DNA of 64,000 nucleotides from Tulasnella sp. 424 (Eukaryota > Basidiomycota > Agaricomycetes > Cantharellales > Tulasnellaceae). The notes under the pieces were generated by a model. The model saw only the letters and a list, made by a program, of their open reading frames with translations, ran no database searches and was not told the DNA's origin. Below, piece by piece: positions 11,398 through 24,457 of the stretch (within the stretch, counting starts at the first letter, position 1; every line of letters starts with the position of its first letter). Location of the stretch: assembly GCA_019633425.1 (NCBI GenBank), contig WSUB01000097.1, positions 95,335 to 159,334 of the forward strand, given 5' to 3'. A program made the translations under genes and the position numbers.

Positions 11398-13509
11398 TTA
11401 TAATTCATGATGAGGAATAGAACGGAAATCCACAAGGAAGCCCAGTGTACTGACCCATGCCGTCGATCTGATAGCTGGTGGAGCCAGCCTGACAAGACCC
11501 ACCGCCTTCCATCTATCGATCCCGAATTTCCGAATTAGGTCGGATACCACAGCCCATTGTTTTATCATGTCCCTTCCGCGTCCCGAGGAGATGATCAATG
11601 CACGATAATCTAACATCATGCTGGGAGGTACAGCTTTGATGTTTGAGCTGAACTCATCCCAAAACCTCCCTAGACGTTCAATGGTCTCCCTGAGGTCTCG
11701 GGTAGAGCGTAGGATTACCTCGAGGCGCACATCCAGAGCCGTTGTCGAGGGCATGACGTCCTCCCGTGAATTTAACCACCAGATCGACCATGATTCGACT
11801 GAAGAGTTTCCCTCCCGAAGCTTCGGCTTCGTCCCAACATTGTTTATCCAGCGCTTTATAAGGGTCCACTCGCTTGAGGCCCGTTCGACTGCGCGGGACG
11901 CGATTTGACATGCACCACTGAGCTCTGCCGCACGGTCTGCCCAACTATTAACGCAGTCATAAACCTCGTCTTCACCAATGTCGCGGAGCCAGTATTCAAT
12001 CCTCTCGAAGTAGTTATGCGGGGTGATGTTCGGTAAATCCGATTCCAGGCGCACAATTTCTCTAAGCCGGGCTTCGCGAACCATTTCAGTCAGTTCTTCG
12101 CGAAGAGCTTCATCAGGGTACTCGCAAACCTCCCGGCAGAAGTCGCGTATGTGTGTTGGCATTTGACAGAGATTGGTGGAGAGTTTCTCAATGATGACGT
12201 AGATCTCCGACCATGGAGCCGTTCCGACAACCTCTTCCTGGAACGCCTTTGAGCGACGGCACCTGGGACTAGAGGGAAAGTTGCGTACCATGAATAGAAA
12301 CGACGTGGGTGCTCTGCGGTCGATGGTGCTCGTTGGATTGACTAATGGTTGGTGGAGGATGCTGTGAATGAGAATGTGTATTTCCATACAGTACGTGGTG
12401 TTTGAACAGACATGTACAATCTACGAGTTTGGGTACAAAGGGAGACCGAGTGGAGAGAGCCGACCGGGACAATGGGAAACATCGATACTCGTAATAATGG
12501 TTTTTTGAGATGGAGAAAGACGGCATCACAGTGGTGAAGCGGCTGCTGGAACCAATGCCCGTACACGACGCGAAAATACACTAGGACCCGAAGGGACGAG
12601 ACAGAAACCTTGAACCCTTACTCATCATGGAAGATAAACGGCGGATGAAGTGTTGCCAAAGTTGTCTGGTGTTCCGGAATGGACTTGTGACACCGCCGAA
12701 CTTGCTCATGAATCCGTCTCCAACGCTCACCAAGCGTGCGGAAGTCTAGTCCCGACGTCCAAGCAGGATTGTGGCCAGAATCGTCGTATTGCTTGATCAC
12801 CTTCCGGAAAAGCGGGCGAGGTTCTCCAACGTGGCATTAAGGGCCGCGCACTCTTCTGCGAGGTGTCGTGCAGAATCCAAAAGTCTTTCATATTCTTCGG
12901 GGGAGGAGTGAACCGGTTCCTGCTGGAAGACCAGCGCCATGAATTGTCCGACTAGGGACCGACGATTCTCTGGTATAGGATGAGCTGCATAAAGATCTAG
13001 AATCTTATGGAAAGAGGCCCAGCTGGAGCCTAATGGTTGAAGTCGCTCTGTTACCTGGCCGCAACGGGAAGCCGCAAGAGCGGCCTCCTGCCGAAGAGAG
13101 GAGAGGTGGCTCGATAGCACTAGGCCCTTCGGTAGGATCTGTGCATCTGCATTATCAAATAGTCGACCGGATCCGACGATGAAGGCCTCGATTGCTGGAA
13201 GAACATATTCTTGGACTGCCGTCCACAACATGGAGTGTTGGACCCGCAGGTCTTTCTCGAATTCCATCTACTCTCCTCTCCTAGAGACAGGAAGGATGTT
13301 GATAATCCCCGAGTTGAATTCAACGAGCGTCCCTGCTGTGGCAATGATGTGGCGTTCTATTGACGGGATAAGTGTATCAAGCATCTGGGTGGAGAGGACA
13401 TTTTCTGTTGACAGCTTTGTGAAATTATCTAGTCAGAGAATGCGAGACTGCGTTAGAGATGATAGCATACCTCCCAACGAATTTCAGGAAAGAATGCCTC
13501 AACTTCCAT
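11398..13509 (-). pseudogene. Family CD helical protein, broken copy (CD3)
   Basis: Exon 1 (13,509-13,471) encodes MEVEAFFPEIRWE and is followed by a GTATGC donor. Exon 2 then opens with LSTENVLSTQMLDTLIPSIE. Two lesions break the first domain: a TAG where CD2 has Leu (about 13,269), and loss of one T near 12,812 that shifts frame right after LENLA. The second half is open over some 330 codons (to 11,398), including EEVVGTAPWSEIYVIIEKL and a long helical region. A 25-nt linker exon (about 12,286-12,310) is intact here, unlike in CD1 and CD2. Function is unknown; the protein resembles A1 in exon plan and in the FQQEPVHSSPEEY motif. Read as a pseudogene with a possibly still transcribed second half. 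Confidence 0.6.
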
Positions 13510-13847
13510 CCTGAGTGCGAGCGGAGTTCCAGTGGGGGGTGGCGTAGTGGGAGCAAAGGGGAGAACGATGCAGACCGAACATGTGGATGTGTTCGACCGA
13601 TGATTGTCCATGCAAACTCTCCGTTCTCACACGACAGCGGTACCCATGGACCCCTCATTGCCAAAGCGAATAAATCAGAGAAGTACAGCAAACCCAAGAG
13701 ATACAAAGAAAGCCAGTGAGGAGTCGAGAGAACTGGAGGAGAGAAAACAGAAAACGAAACGGCAATGAGCGTGGTAGGCCTTGGGATAAGATAAAGGAAT
13801 AGTAGGATTAGCAGTAGCGAGAAATGAAACCAAAAGGAGCGATACGT

Positions 13848-15950
13848 TTAAAGTAAGATGGAAACAGATTTTAGATGGGAAGACTCTAATTGTTTGTGCG
13901 AAAGATATTCAATGAAGGACATTAACGACATGGAGATTAAGCAAAGAGGATGGTAGCACTGGGGTCCCACGGGTTTCAGAGTTTTGGACGTCAGAATCCT
14001 ATTGTAATCTGTGATGAGGAATGGAACGGAGATCCACAGGGGAAGTTCAGTGTACTGACCCATGATCGTCGACCTGATAGCTGGAGGACCCAGCATGATA
14101 AGATCCACCCCCCTCTTTCTATTGATCCAGAATTTATCGATGAGGTCGGACATCACAGTCCATTGTTTTATCATTTCCTTGCTGCGTCCCAAGGAGATGA
14201 TCGATGCACGATTATCCAACATCATGCTGGAAGGTACAGCTGCAATGCCTGAGCTGAGCTCATCCCAAAAGCTCCCCAAACGTTCAATGGTCTCCCTGAG
14301 CTCTTGGGTACAGCGTAGGATTAGCTCGAGGCGTCCATCAAGGGCCGTTGTTAAGGGCGTGATGTCCTCCAATGAATTGAACCACCACATCGACCATAGT
14401 TCGATTGAAGCGTTTCCCTCCCTCGGCTTCGCCCTCGTCCCGACATCGCGTACCCAGCGTTGTATAAGGGTCCACTCGCTCGAGGACCGTTCGACTGCGC
14501 GGGACGCGATTTGACATGCACCACTGAGCTCTGCCGCAGCGTCTGCCCAAGTACCAACGCAGTCATGAATCGCGTCTTCGCCAATGTCGCCGAGCCAGTA
14601 TTCAATCATCTCGAAGTAATTAATCGGGGTGATGTTGGGTAAATCAGATGCTAAGCGCACAACGTCTCTAAGCCTGGCTTCGCGGACCATTTCGGTCAAT
14701 TCTTTGCGGAGAGCTTCTTCAGGGTATTCGCGAACCGCCCGGCAGAAGTTGCGTATGTGCGTTGATATTTGGCATATATCGGTGGAGAGTTTCTCAATGA
14801 TGACGTAAAGTTCCGACCATCGAGCTGCCCCGAAAACCTCATCCTAGAATGCTTCTAAGCTACGACACCTAGGACTAGAGGAAGAGTTGCGTACCATGAG
14901 TAGAAGCTACGTCGGTGCTCTACGATCGATGGTGCTCGTGTTTTGATTAATGGTTGGTAGAGAATGCGGTGAATGTGTATTTGCATACGTGGTGTTGGAA
15001 CAGACATGCACAATCTACAAGTTTGGGTACAAAGGGAGAGCGGCCTAGCGAGAGCCAGTCGAGACAATGGGACAACGCCGGGAACAACGGTACATGTAAT
15101 AATGGTTATTCGGAGTGGAGAAAGACGGCATCAGACTGATGAAGCGGTTGCTGGACCCAATGCCGGGACGCTGCATGAAATTGCATTAGGACCCGAAGCG
15201 ACGAAACAGGAGCATTGAACCCTCACCTATCATGGAAGATAAACGGCGGGTGAAGTGTTGCCAGACTTGTCTGGTGTTCCGGAATGGACTTGCGACACTG
15301 TCCAATTTGCCCCTGAATGCGTCTCCAACGCTCACCCAACGCGCGAAACTCCAGTCTCGAACTCCAAGCTGGATTGTGGCCGGAACCGTCGTATTGCCTG
15401 ATCACCTTCCGGAAAAAGTCGGCGAGATTTTCTAACGTGGTATGAAGAGCCGCGCACTCTTCTGCGAGCCGACGTGCAGAATCCAAAAGTCCTCCATATT
15501 CTTCGGGGGATGAGTGAAGTGGTTCCTGCTGGAAGACGAATGCCATGAATTGTCCGACCAGGGACACTCGATTCTCTTCTGGTGTAGGATGTGCTGCATA
15601 AAGATCTAGAGTCTTATGGAAAGAGGCCCAGCTGCGCCCTAATGGTTGGAGTCGGCTTTGTACCTGGTTGCAACGGGTTGCAGCACGAGCCGCCTCCCGC
15701 CGAAGAGAGGAAAGCTGGGTCGATAGTCCCAAGCCCTTCGGTAGGATCTGCGCATCTGCACTGTCAAATAGTCGACTAGACCCGACGAGGAAGGCCTCAA
15801 TTGCTGGGATAACATATTCTTGAAGTGCCGTCCACAACATGGAGTGTTCGACCCGGAAGTCTTTCTCACCCAGTCAGGGAATGTGAGACTGCGTCAGACA
15901 TGGTAGCATACCTCCCAACGAATTTCGGGGTAGAATGCCTCAACTTCCAT
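13848..15950 (-). pseudogene. Family CD helical protein, broken copy (CD1)
   Basis: Exon 1 (15,950-15,912; MEVEAFYPEIRWE) is followed by an intron that runs straight into the codons for EKDFRVEHS. About 160 bp present in CD2, namely the splice acceptor and roughly the first 50 codons of exon 2, are gone, with short GA-rich microhomology at the join near 15,868. The rest of the first domain is open (15,840-15,223, FQQEPLHSSPEEY). The second domain is open from about 14,840 to 13,848 and contains NITPINYFEMIEYW and related helices. The 25-nt linker exon carries an in-frame TAG also seen in CD2. It lies directly before the Num1 pseudogene, as CD2 lies before the intact Num1 gene. Confidence 0.6.
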
Positions 15951-16332
15951 CCTGAGCGCGAGCGGGGTTCAAGTAGGGGGTGGCGTAGTGGGAGCTAAGG
16001 GGAGAACGATGCAGACCGAACATGTGGATGTGTTGACCGATGATTGTACATGCCAGCTCTCCGTTCTCACACAACGGCGGTACCCGTGGATCCCTCATTG
16101 CCAAAGCGAGTAAATCAAAGAAGTACAGCAAAATCAAGAGATAAACAGAAAGCCAGTAAGGAGTCGAGAGGAACGAGAACTGGAAAAGAGAAAAGGGAAA
16201 ATGAAACAGCAATGAGCGTGATAGGTCTTGGGATAAGATAAAGGAATGGTACGATGAACAGTAGCGAGAAATGAAACCAAAAGGAGCGATATGTTTATAT
16301 TAAGATGAAAACAGATTTTAGCTGGGAAGACT

Positions 16333-19300
16333 CTAGTTGTTGGTACGAGGGATGTTCAATGAAGGGCGCGTTGCTGGGCTTTCCCCCCGGATGGTGAAAC
16401 GGATGCTTCGCTTGGTGTCGGCCGCCCATTGACTCAAACGACTGCCGCCTTCGCTGTGACCCGAAGTCTTCGACCTAAAGCTCCAACCAGATGGCGAAGT
16501 TGGTCGTTCAGCGGGGGTTTGCGGCCGAGAAAGATTTCCCACTGGACCATTATGGTGGTGATGGTGGTGATGATGATGCTGTCGGGAGCCAGGTCGTCGA
16601 CTGAGCGTGCCCAAATCATGTTCCCCATCGCAACAAGCTCGAACGTTCTCCATAGCTTCGAACCCTTCGTCGTTCAGCTCGAAAGACAACTCGCCTGCAG
16701 GCTCGATAGGCTCGTAATCATCATCGTCGTCTGCGTACGGGACCCCTCCGCGAAACAAGCGAACGGAGCGAGTTGGACTCTTCTGTGCTTCTTCCGCCCA
16801 CCGTAGGTACTCGGCAGCGGGTGTTCCAGGGCGCTTTCCAATGGAGCTTTTGACAGAAAGTTGGGTTTGGCTACGCATTGCCCGAGGTGTGATACTGTAC
16901 GAGTGGGTCGAGTGGATGCTGCGAGTGCTCTTGGGACTGGTCATTAAGTTCCTGTTGTTGCCGTCTTCAGACGAGAATTTCCGTCGGTGCGGAGATGCCA
17001 TTGGTCGGGAGGGTTGATCACCCGTTGGACCGTTCACCGGGATGGTACTGGGTCGATCCGGAAGGTATTAAGAGCCTTGTGTGTTGAAAAAAGGGAGCGA
17101 AGAGCGAGTTAGGTGAGAACTACCGGTTGAGACGTCGCCACGTACAGAGAACCGAATAGCATGCCTCTCCTTGTTCGGTACAGTAAACTTCATCTCACGT
17201 TGGGGGGGTTGAGACGACGATACTGTACTAATGGACGCTAGGAGGAAGTGGACTGGGATCTAGAATCGCCTTGACCGATTCGACATAAGCTACAAAAAAG
17301 GAGAGGGTCAGCGCTAGGTATGGGGATGAGACGCGGTATTTTGGACTTACCACTCTTAGCCGTCGACTCATTTGCACCTGCAGATCCAGGATCGCCCGAA
17401 CTCCAATAGAGAGTCTTGGTATACGGGGTGAATCCAGAAGAATCGCCTATGACGCTTCTCGCCATGACCTTTGCCGACCACTCGACGGGTGTACTTGTAC
17501 ATAAACACGCCGATCATGGTCCGAGTGATAGCGCGAATGAACTCTTAATCGGTGGTTTCTCCCGTCTGGCCGCATGCCGGGATAACTGGAGCCGTCGGGG
17601 CGGACACTGCCGGTCGACCGGGCGTGCGGAGCTGAGGTTGATGCAGCGGGTGGTGTACTTCACTCGAACGGGATGATGAAACTGAAGCCCGACGAGAGGC
17701 GATACTAGCGCTCGAGACCCGGACAACAATGACGCGGTCGACAATTCTCGTCGAGGCGGGTCGAACACTCCTGCAATCGGTGAGCGCAGGCCGTTCTGAT
17801 GCGTATGGGGTACCGAACGGAAGCTGTTTGTTGGGGGAGGCGCGCGAAGGTCGATGGTCTAGCTATTTGGAAGTAGGCTGGTATCATGTGGATGAGGGAA
17901 ACCTCGGCCTGATTCAGGGACATGTAACGATGGTGTGTTGGAGCGAAACGTCGGGGTCGTGGCTCTTTGGATAAGCTGCGGCGGCGGTGGAAACGTGGGG
18001 CGGGGACGGGAATGGATGACGGAGGGAGCATCGGCGGTGGAGGAGGCTGATCATGACCGGAGGCTTTGTCCTGTCGACTGTGGAGATAGCACAACGAGTA
18101 TCTGGGACCGAGTGACGCCGGGGCCCTCATCAGGAGAGACGGGTCCAGGCTGCGACAAGGCCGACCCCAAGGATTGCCGACGATCTTGACGGCCAACCAT
18201 CTACGGAGTGATGGCCGCGGGATACCAGAGCTGGCCAAACGTGGCTCCCGAATCACGGAACAAAGATCGAGTTGCCAAAGGAGCCGTGAGGGTCGATTGC
18301 GTTGGGGTGACGGTGCCAACTGAAGATATGGAAGTCGCTCAACGAGTCGGCCGGAGTCGGGGTCATGTAAGCGACGCTTTCCCTCGCGTCCACGAACGCT
18401 CCATCCGTCCCCGTCTCCGGTTCCGCATCTTCGAAGATCATGTCCACAGGACGAGCAGTCCTGACGGACGCCATAGAGAGGATTCGAGGCGTTTCGAGCT
18501 AGTACGGTGGTATCGTCGTCCGTGATGCTGCCTCCGAGGTTCTCCGTTCCGATGGGAATGGAACTATAATACGATCGCTCGGTCGCTTCACCTCCTCGTG
18601 TGAGTTGACCATGCTGCGCAATTCGACGTCGGCGGCGACTGGGCCCAGCACTGGCAGGATTGGGATTTCCATCTCTTCAGGTGTAGCGTCGGTTTGCACA
18701 TCCATTTCCGCCATAATTTTTCGGGGTGGAAGATCACGGTCTCCGCTCAGCATTGAGTGAGCCGGCAGGAGGACACACGAGGAGCCTAGTCGGTCGATCC
18801 CAGCTCCACCGCGCGATTTCTTCCCAGCTGGAGTCGGTTGAGGTGAAGGTGAGACTGGGTCGCATTGGCTGGCCAGTGGACCAGGACGAGGAGGAAATCC
18901 ACCAAACATCTGCTTGAGCACATTGGCGAACGCGGGATCCATTCCGTCAATACTTGTGGGTCGACTCGGAACGACGAAAGGCGAAGGTTCCTCTGCGTCA
19001 TCGTGCCCGCCATCAACTTCCTGGTCTAGGAGGCCACGGTTGCCCGGAGGTGAAGTAGGATGGGACGAGACTGTACATCTTCCCAATCGGCGTTTCAAGC
19101 GGAATGGCGTTCGACGGAAGCCAGGCCAAGCTTTTGTGCGGGAGTGAGAATCTTTGGCCCACGGCCACGGGCTGGACGATGCCTGCCACGGGCGAAAGGA
19201 GCTGCGCGGGGAGGGGACTTCTCGACATCGTCTTGGTCGTCAGCATCGTCGTCCTCCCAAGCGCCTGGGACCGACGCGTTCAAGAGGCCTTCCTTCGCCA

Positions 19301-20485
19301 ACGCTTCTTGTACTGCAGCTTCTGCTCCTTCTCCCTCTGAATGCTGCTTTTGGGAGTGCCAATTTGGCGGTGAGCATGGGCGAGGGCTTGCTTGAGGGTT
19401 TCCAGCTCGTTTGAGGGATGGTTAGGGGCAAGGACGATGCCAGGTTTAGTAGGGGAAGGATCGGGTGATGAGTCAAAATCGTATGCATGTCCAGGGGTTA
19501 GGAACGCTGAGCCAGGGGTCCAGTTTTCTTCTCGAAGCGAGGGCAGAGGCGAAAAGATCTTCGTCGTTGTGATAGTTGCCCGGAGTGGGGACCTCAGCCG
19601 GTGGGTTGTTGTTCGCCAGAGGACTACCGAAACGGTTCTTGCCGATCATACGTTCGCGCTTGACCATTTCGGTCTTCATGGTGTCAAGAGAAGCTTGGAG
19701 ATCGCTCTTTTCGCGGTTCAATGCGGCAGCCTGCTTGCGCATCTGAGCGACGTCCGTCTCGTGCTTCGTCTTGAACTCCTCGAACGCAGCCGAAACCCTC
19801 CCGTTCTCACTCGTGTGGTTCTCCGCCGCCTCGCGTGCTTGGATCAACTGCCGGGTCGTTCGCTTGAGTTCCGACTCGGATCGAGCAGCGATTTGAGGGT
19901 AGTCGTAGCTTCCTGGATCTTGACTTCCAAGTTCCAATTCTCCTCTTTGAACCGGCCGGCAGCCATTTCTTGCTGGCGAAGATTGGTACACAAAATATCA
20001 TTTTCTTTCTCCGAGTCGTACTTGTCGGCCTTCATGTCTTGGATGGTTTTGCCGCGCTCGATGAGCAGGGACTGCAGACGTCGCACCTCAGTCAAGAGCG
20101 ATGTCCCAATGTCGTACGCGAATTCTAGGTCACGAGACCCATTATCGAGATGTAGGGACGTGATCGTGATCGAGTGGTACTTACTAACATCGATGAGCGG
20201 CGTTTTTTGCTCCCCGAGAGGCTTGAGCCGCAGAGGACCCTTGCTGACAGTAATTAAGTTGTGGCTCCGGCGGAATGTCCCGAAAGACAGCACGCCCAGA
20301 CGAGCCTTTGGGTGTACGCGTCGATGCGGGAGGTAAAGAGGATGGTGGCCTGTTAATCGACTTTTGGGTGGTTGAAGAAAAGCGTGCAGGGGCGGGAGAT
20401 TGGGTTGAAACGCGTCAATCGAAATTGAAAACCAGCTGAAAAAGAAAGTCGCAAAAAGATAGCATTTTCGACTGACCCTCGCGCC
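16333..20485 (-). pseudogene. Num1/ApsA pseudogene lacking its first exon
   Basis: This is a collinear copy of the gene at 32,243-37,565. The last exon (about 17,076-16,333, poly-His tract and C-terminus) is almost identical, with about 8 differences over 234 residues. The central part is broken. The region encoding the VEVPVRVEVP repeats is deleted (over 400 bp, near 18,740), and another ~330 bp is missing near 18,325. Frame changes and stops interrupt the coiled coil and the Pro-rich part. Exon 1 and its promoter are absent: the match stops at the exon-1 donor (about 20,485), where CDF sequence begins. Without start, promoter or continuous frame it cannot make the protein, although the C-terminal exon remains open. 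Confidence 0.85.
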
Positions 20486-20489
20486 AAGA

Positions 20490-21124
20490 GCGATTTGCGA
20501 TGGAACCAGCCGGGGATGAAGTTGGCATCAATGTCCCAATGTCGAAGGAGTCAATGCCGGCGGTCAAAGAGACCCTGATGCCGTAGCGAAGAATGCGCAC
20601 GAGGCGGTGACGTTCTTGGGAGCTGCGCAGCAGATAGTAACGCGGAACTAGGAAAACGCACTCTGGAGAACGCAAAGAGCCAGGTTCGCAATGAACTTCC
20701 CGTAGATGGCGATTTTGACCTAGTAAGCTATGTATGAGTTCCCACTTTTCCGGCGGTGTTGGGGAAATGTTTATACCGGAAGTTTAGCCTGTTCTTCCGC
20801 CTCTCCAGCATCAGATGTATGTTTTTTAACAGGTGACCGATAAGCTCGTTTTGGCCAAGGTGATAGTTCTCGATTTGCTTGCCGATCCTTTTCGGTTCCT
20901 CAGTTCCGCGAGTCCTGCGGCGGTTTCAGAGTAGTCTATAGACTTTCACGCAGTCGATATGGGTCCTCTCGCCCGTGAACGACACTGGGGCTTTCTTCAC
21001 CAGTGGGCGGAGTTGGGTGAACCGAAGCTGAAGGACCGGCCCCATCCTCGCTGATGCTGTGAGTGAGTGAAAGACTCAAAACGTTGAGTCTATCGAGCTT
21101 GATGAGAGTGGTAGTTTCCGTCAT
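20490..21124 (-). pseudogene. CDF transporter pseudogene, 3'-truncated (copy 3)
   Basis: The sequence matches the first exons of the two CDF genes. Exon 1 is complete (21,124-20,944, starting MTETTTLIKLDRLN). The following exons have small deletions, including in exon 2 (about 20,820-20,930) and in the segment before the first metal site. The match ends within exon 4, at the codons for the WFHRKS motif, where the Num1 pseudogene starts. All exons coding for the remaining membrane helices and the cytoplasmic domain are absent. Confidence 0.85.
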
Positions 21125-21477
21125 CGTTTCGTCGACTCTTCACTTGATGGTGGGGAATGGAAGGTTGTTCGAGACCAGGAACTATTTGTTGCTGCGTTCC
21201 CTCCCAGGGGATTGGAGTGGCCTAGGACACGCCTCAGATTTGTGAGAAAGAAGCGACCGTTGTGCTCGAGATGATTCTAAACTTGGGACACGATGTGTAC
21301 GTCCTGTACTAAAGCTAACAGACCAGTTGCCTCCAAGAACGAGGCACATATTTTCGAATTTAGACGTGGTCTGAGCGTCCGCGGCGGTTTCCCACACATC
21401 CCGTCGCAGATTTCCGGACCAGAACATTGCCTCGCTCCCCCTTGCAATCTTCGCCAACTTAACGCAGTCCTAGTGCG

Positions 21478-23349
21478 ATGTCTATTATTGTTGAAACACC
21501 TTTGGCTGCTTCAGAGCTGAGTACGCGCTGGAAGGTATGATATCATCGGGTTGCCCGGGCTACGCCGACGTGCTGATGTTGGCTTTCTTAGGTCGATGAG
21601 AAGAATATCTTTACCATTCCACTTCTCGACACCCTCATTCCCGCAATTTCTCAGCAAATCGCAGACTCTTCCAAAGCATTAACAAGTCTCAACCACCTAA
21701 CGAATAACCTGCTTCCGCTTTCCCGTCAAGCACAAGCAGTTCTACTTCACCGCGGCGTTCGTGCTAGATGCACGTTGTTGTGGAAGTATCTGGAGGAATG
21801 GACGATTCCGAGTCTTGAAGACTTTCTCCTGCAGGCGATACGCCTTCTTGAGAAAATCGAAGTCAGAAAAGCTTCCACCGCCCCCGCCTCCCTACTCGAC
21901 GCTGCGAAGCTTGCTGGAATACGGTGTTCACAGGCCATGCACCACATTGTTCTTCTAGACCACGTTGTCCAGGACTACAAAGATACCGCTCATTACTTCT
22001 TCGCCAACCCTATCCCACCAGTTCGCCGTCAAACCAGGAAGTCATACCTCGGGTATGTCATGACCGCAGTCTTTCAACAAGCACCTGTTCGTTCCAGCTC
22101 GGAGGAGTACCACGCCATTATCAATTTGGTCGAACAAAGCCAAGACCACTGTGGAGCTCTTGGTTCCATTTTCAGGAACGCTAGCAGCTTTTGTTGGAGT
22201 CTTGTGGAGTATTTCAAATCGGATGGGTTAGCGGCAGCATCATCCAATCTCCACGCCTGGTACTTGCGGGAGCGCTGGATTTTTCTGCTTGAAGAGCTCG
22301 TTAGAGCCAAGGAAATTCTGAAGGAAAGTAGAGTTCGCGTTGCGAAACTAAACCCACCGTTGCAATACCATGCGTAGTAAGCACATCATATTGTTCGCTG
22401 GTTCGAAGGATGCTCACCATATCCATCCAGTCCTCTTACAAGGTACTCCAACCCCCGACCGTCTTTAGCCAAGATTCAGTGATTGACTGAGCCTTACGTA
22501 GACAGATGTTTGCAGGATCACCAGGCTCCAACTTGATCCCTTGGACATTGGTGTGTCGGCTGTATTTCCGTGACTGTATCGCCACTAATCCTCTATTAGG
22601 ATGACCTGCTTGGATCGAAACATTCCAAACAATTTAAAACGATACTTGACGACCTCACCTGGAACACTGAGCGATTGGGGAGGTACTATAAAGCCTTCGC
22701 AGAGGCTGTGAGCCGACATCCGAACATCAACTTTCGCATGGACGTCTATTCCCGTGTGTGTGAATGTCGCTTTCATCTCGTCTTTTTTGTGGAGCGCCAG
22801 ATGACTACCCTCCTAGCCTCCAGTATCGTCACATGCATGCGGGATTGGTTCGATCCGACTATCGAGGCAAACGCTGCAAACATCCTGGAGGCCTTCCATT
22901 CTGCGTCTCTCCGAGACACTGATGTTTGCGGTACTACTCTGGAACACATCAAGGCGTTCCATGAGATGTGGGCGGATATCACAGCATGGCTGGCAAACTT
23001 CCAGCCTGAGAGGCCTCGGCACGTACCCTGGCCGTGGGGCGCCGATGCGTCGGCCCAGGCGAGTGCCATGGACGTCTACACCCAGGCCCAGTGGATTGTC
23101 AAGTTGATGAATGACCATCAGAGGACGCTCCTCGAGCTCCAGACCTACTGGGGGAAATTCAGGGCTTTCCGTGATATAGCAACGAAGGATGCAGTATCCA
23201 AACCGAGCGAGAAGAGCAAAGATTTGCACTACAAATGGGGCCGGTTACGCCATCGTATGAGCTCACTCAGTAAAAAGCTGGGAGTCATATCCCTCGAGAT
23301 TAGCAGTTGCGGACCCCTGTTGCTCGGACCATTCCGTGACTGTTCGTGA
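21478..23349 (+). pseudogene. Family A helical protein, second copy (A2), nonsense at a splice junction
   Basis: This aligns with A1 along its length: exon 1 21,478-21,534, exon 2 from 21,592, exon 3 around 22,506-22,550, exon 4 about 22,601-23,349. Conserved marks are LLDTLIPAISQQI, GYVMTAVFQQAPVRSSSEEY and DDLLGSKHSKQF. At the end of exon 2, A1 reads CAG then TAAGT while A2 reads TAG then TAAGC, so a stop falls at 22,375-22,377 whether or not the usual donor is used. Read literally it makes a 280-residue first half. A rescue is possible if splicing uses a weak GTAGTA donor a few bases earlier. The second half remains fully open, which argues for recent damage or a still-working unusual splice. 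It is the duplicate of A1 in the second segmental-duplication unit. Confidence 0.6.
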
Positions 23350-23579
23350 TTCCATGAAGTCAGAATCATCAATCTGACTAGCTCTATTTCGCAGTTCCGG
23401 ACCACGACTAATTGGCTAAGGCTACGAGCTAACCTGTTATCCTTCTGTTGGTCATGACGTATAATTGAACATATGCGTTTGACATCCATTGCTGTTGTAT
23501 TAATATAGTACGGTTCTTGCTTCTCGCCCTGTCTATCAAAGTCCCAACTCTGTCGCAGAAATTGCATCACTAGCTAAAT

Positions 23580-24457
23580 CTACCAAGTTAGGCGCATCAA
23601 CGGAAGTGATCCAGGACCTTTCGCGCTTTCTCTCCCTGAAAAATGACGTAGGTCAAAAGAGGACAGGTGCCCCGTTCGAAATGCTTTGACCTGTTCATGC
23701 AACACTCTGAACTTTTCCTCGATGAACCCCAACACCACCGCCGAGTGGGGGTGGAGAGTACCGTTAAGGAAAAATTCGGAGGTCAAGAGAGTCCTCATCT
23801 CGGTAAGAACCCCTTCGTATCCTGAGATCACGCCTTCCAGCTTCTCCAGGCTAGAGACAAGCTGGCTTAGTAACTCAAACGCTTTCTTGATATATTCCGT
23901 CAATTTGCGTCAGCATATGTATCTCGTCGTTATGAGGTCCTGTTCGCTCACATGAGATCCACTGTCCAATTTGAGCTTGAAGCACGCCGATAAGTGCTGC
24001 AGAACCTGTGGCTGTTCTGTAGGTCACCGACTCGGGGGGTCCTTAACTCCAATAGCAAACGATACGAGAGCGCTCACTACAGGAACGGTTGAGAATACCC
24101 ACTGGAACTTTTGCATTTCTGAAGTCCTTGCCACAGCCGCAGTAGTACCTGATGCATCGGAATACTGCCTCGCTATATCGCTTCGGCTCCTGCGAGCATT
24201 AGCACGTAGCTTAAGGGAAAAGTAGTCAGTCACAACTGTCTTCTGCCATGACGAGGAAACCAAGTTTCAGACCTCCCCGATCGACCTTCGAAGAGCCGTC
24301 ACCGGCTGGATCAATGGCGCCGATTTCATAAATATCCTATTAAGCTCCCACTTTATACTTGATACTATAGTCGCGTACACGAGATTTCTCTGCCTGCATG
24401 GATGAAAGGAGGGCCTGTTTTGAAGCAGTCTTGGAGGCAACGTGACCGACCAAAGGC
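23580..24457 (-). pseudogene. Remnant of family E (E2)
   Basis: Pieces of E1 are recognisable in order on the minus strand: LVGHVASK.ASKQA (about 24,450-24,410), then DIARQYSDASGTTAAVARTS with the hydrophobic MQKFQWVFSTVPVVSALVSF, then EYIKKAFELLSQLVSSLEKL to about 23,580. The first exons of E1 are missing because the piece is fused to an F remnant at about 24,458. Several frame changes separate the blocks. Read as non-functional. Confidence 0.65.

Noticed and set aside
19392..20336. 314-codon plus-strand frame
   Set aside because: It lies antisense to the Num1 pseudogene coiled-coil exon; a matching long antisense frame at 36.2-36.8 kb reflects only codon bias of that exon.
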